A DNA stretch of 39,869 nucleotides, taken from NCBI GenBank assembly GCA_030834415.1, contig JAURFH010000008.1:1-39869 (forward strand), given 5' to 3'. Below, piece after piece: positions 38,526 through 39,869 of this stretch. Below the pieces are notes generated by a model that worked only from the letters and a program-made list of their open reading frames with translations, did not search any database and had not been told where the DNA came from. This stretch comes from Verrucomicrobiota bacterium (GTDB taxonomy: Bacteria; Verrucomicrobiota; Verrucomicrobiia; Limisphaerales; JAEYXS01). Within the stretch, counting starts at the first letter, position 1, and every line of letters starts with the position of its first letter. The translations under genes and the position numbers were made by a program.

Positions 38526-39722
38526 ATGTCCTCACCGGATTTCCCAGTCGCCAACCTGCTCGCGTGGTTCCGCGCGAACGCCCGCGATCTGCCGTGGCGG
38601 CTCACCACGGATCCTTACGCCATCTGGGTTTCCGAGATCATGCTGCAACAGACGCAGGTTAAAACGGTGATTCCCTATTGGGAACGTTGGATGCGTGAAC
38701 TGCCCACCATTCAATCACTCGCCGAAGCCCCCGAACAAAAACTTCTGAAACTCTGGGAAGGTCTCGGCTATTACACCCGCGTACGAAATCTGCAAAAAGG
38801 CGCGCAACAGATCATTGAACGTCACAAAGGCAAGTTCCCCACCGCTCACGACGACATCCTTGCCCTCTCCGGCATCGGCCGTTACACCGCCGGTGCAATC
38901 GGCAGCATCGCCTTCAACCAACCCGTCCCTTTGCTAGATGGCAACGTCATCCGCGTCTTCACCCGCTTCTACGGCATCAGCGAAAACGCCAAAGAAAAGG
39001 AAACCACGAATCGCCTGTGGAGCATCGCGGAAGAACTGGTAAAGAAAGCCGCCAAAGAACCTGTCACTCCCATCCCCCTCTCCTCCCGTGGGGAGGAGAG
39101 GGCCGGGGAGAGGAGGCCCAACTCCTCAAATCCACCAAAGGCAATCGAAAAGCCAAATCAGCCAGCATTCCTTTATGATAAGGAAGCCGAACTTCGGCAC
39201 TGCTCCCTCTTCAACCAGTCCCTGATGGAACTCGGCGCCACCATCTGCACCCCGGCCCAACCAGCGTGCCTCCTGTGTCCTTTGCAAAAGAACTGCATCG
39301 CTAATCGCGATGCACGCCAAAGCGAACTCCCCAACGTCGGCGAGCGCACCGTCGCCACGCAACGCAAGTTCTTCGCCTACGTCATCCAGCTTGAAAACCA
39401 GGTCCTCGTGCGTCAGCGCCCAACCGGCGTAGTGAACGCCAGCCTCTGGGAATTCCCGAATCTCGAAGTGGAATTGAAAACCAAGGACCCGCTCAACGCA
39501 GCCCGACAAGCCTGGAGCAAATCATTCACCTCCGCCGAGCCCTTCTGCGTGATCAAGCACTCCATCACCCGCTACCGCATCACCCTCGAAGCCTTTCGCG
39601 CCGAAGTAAAAACCAAAGCCCCTTTACCCGCCGAACTCGGTGAATGGTATCCATTGGAAAAACTCCACGACCTCCCCTTCACCAGCGCCCACGGCAAGAT
39701 CCGCAAGCAGCTGCGGAACTGA
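38526..39722 (+). CDS. mutY: A/G-specific adenine glycosylase with in-frame repeat insertion
   Basis: 398 residues from ATG at 38526. Removes A opposite 8-oxoG. E37 (VSEIMLQQTQV) and D138 (PLLDGNVIRVF) are the catalytic pair, the helix-hairpin-helix is LALSGIGRYTAGAI (112-125), the [4Fe-4S] ligands are C241, C248, C251 and C257 (Cx6Cx2Cx5C), and a NUDIX-like 8-oxoG recognition domain follows from about 275. Compared with E. coli, where the first cluster Cys is residue 192, there are about 49 extra residues at roughly 175-225. These include PLSSRGEERAGERR, translated from a palindromic DNA repeat. All key residues survive, so the protein is probably active. Confidence 0.93.
   Translation: MSSPDFPVANLLAWFRANARDLPWRLTTDPYAIWVSEIMLQQTQVKTVIPYWERWMRELPTIQSLAEAPEQKLLKLWEGLGYYTRVRNLQKGAQQIIERHKGKFPTAHDDILALSGIGRYTAGAIGSIAFNQPVPLLDGNVIRVFTRFYGISENAKEKETTNRLWSIAEELVKKAAKEPVTPIPLSSRGEERAGERRPNSSNPPKAIEKPNQPAFLYDKEAELRHCSLFNQSLMELGATICTPAQPACLLCPLQKNCIANRDARQSELPNVGERTVATQRKFFAYVIQLENQVLVRQRPTGVVNASLWEFPNLEVELKTKDPLNAARQAWSKSFTSAEPFCVIKHSITRYRITLEAFRAEVKTKAPLPAELGEWYPLEKLHDLPFTSAHGKIRKQLRN
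39076..39102. repeat. Palindromic repeat element inside mutY
   Basis: CCCTCTCCTCCC-GTG-GGGAGGAGAGGG, a perfect 12-bp stem with a 3-nt loop, followed by GCCGGGGAGAGGAGG. This has the form of the dispersed CCCTCTCC...GGAGAGGG intergenic repeats known from many bacterial genomes, here in a coding region with the reading frame intact. Confidence 0.8.
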
Positions 39723-39730
39723 TTCGTAGA

Positions 39731-39748
39731 CGCCGACATTAGTCGGCG
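39731..39748 (+). terminator. Terminator-like hairpin after mutY
   Basis: CGCCGAC-ATTA-GTCGGCG, a 7-bp stem starting 9 nt past the mutY stop, then CTTTCTCCCTTCTC. The stem may itself be a dispersed repeat rather than a dedicated terminator. Confidence 0.55.
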
Positions 39749-39763
39749 CTTTCTCCCTTCTCA

Positions 39764-39869
39764 ATGTTGGAAGCTGGACCTTTGACGTGGGATGTCGCCC
39801 AAAAACATTGGCCCGCCGGTGCAACCGGTTACGCCATCTCCAGCCCGCGCATCGTACCGGTGCTCGTCG
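39764..39869 (+). CDS. Possible start of a further gene, cut by the window edge
   Basis: From ATG at 39764 the frame stays open to the end (35 codons, ending ISSPRIVPVLV). Too short to recognise. No ribosome binding site stands out; it could be chance in GC-rich sequence. Confidence 0.3.
   Translation, partial: MLEAGPLTWDVAQKHWPAGATGYAISSPRIVPVLV

Overview
The window is bacterial, about 58% GC by eye, and is dominated by the translation/transcription supercluster. Several things point to the Verrucomicrobia or a close PVC relative: the gene order tRNA-Thr, tuf, tRNA-Trp, secE, nusG, L11, L1, L10, L7/L12, rpoB, rpoC, S12, S7, fusA, S10; no tuf after fusA; no rpmD; PQQ-type beta-propeller genes; a CxxCH-bearing toroid protein; and an EF-Tu with an unusual switch I. 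The phylum call is inference from protein character, not a database match.

Left arm (1-3164, + strand): the 3' end of a PQQ-type beta-propeller gene, an HGSNAT/DUF5009-type membrane acyltransferase, and a complete secreted PQQ-type propeller protein. A symmetrical terminator at 3209-3242 separates these from the convergent ribosomal block.

Central block (3262-34403, all - strand, read from high to low coordinates): a strong promoter near 34527-34554, a terminator-like leader hairpin, then tRNA-Thr(GGU), tuf, tRNA-Trp(CCA), tRNA-Ser(UGA), secE, nusG, rplK, rplA, rplJ, rplL, rpoB, rpoC, a terminator, a second promoter, then rpsL, rpsG, fusA, the S10 genes (rpsJ to rpsQ), the spc genes (rplN to rpmJ, with map and infA; no adk and no rpmD), and the alpha genes (rpsM, rpsK, rpsD, rpoA, rplQ). 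No unrelated gene interrupts these 31 kb. Spacers with clear RNA structure lie in front of tRNA-Thr, between rplJ and rplL, between rplL and rpoB, between rpsG and fusA, and between rpsD and rpoA. The last has pseudoknot topology and is the best candidate here for an undescribed regulatory RNA.

Right arm (34595-39869): rnhC (RNase HIII), an alpha-alpha toroid protein with a cytochrome-c-like CxxCH motif, a MarR-family regulator, an HPP-family membrane protein and mutY. Several kinds of apparent dispersed intergenic repeat occur here. One palindromic element sits in frame inside mutY, and another supplies the last codons of the toroid gene. The final 100 bases may start another + strand gene.
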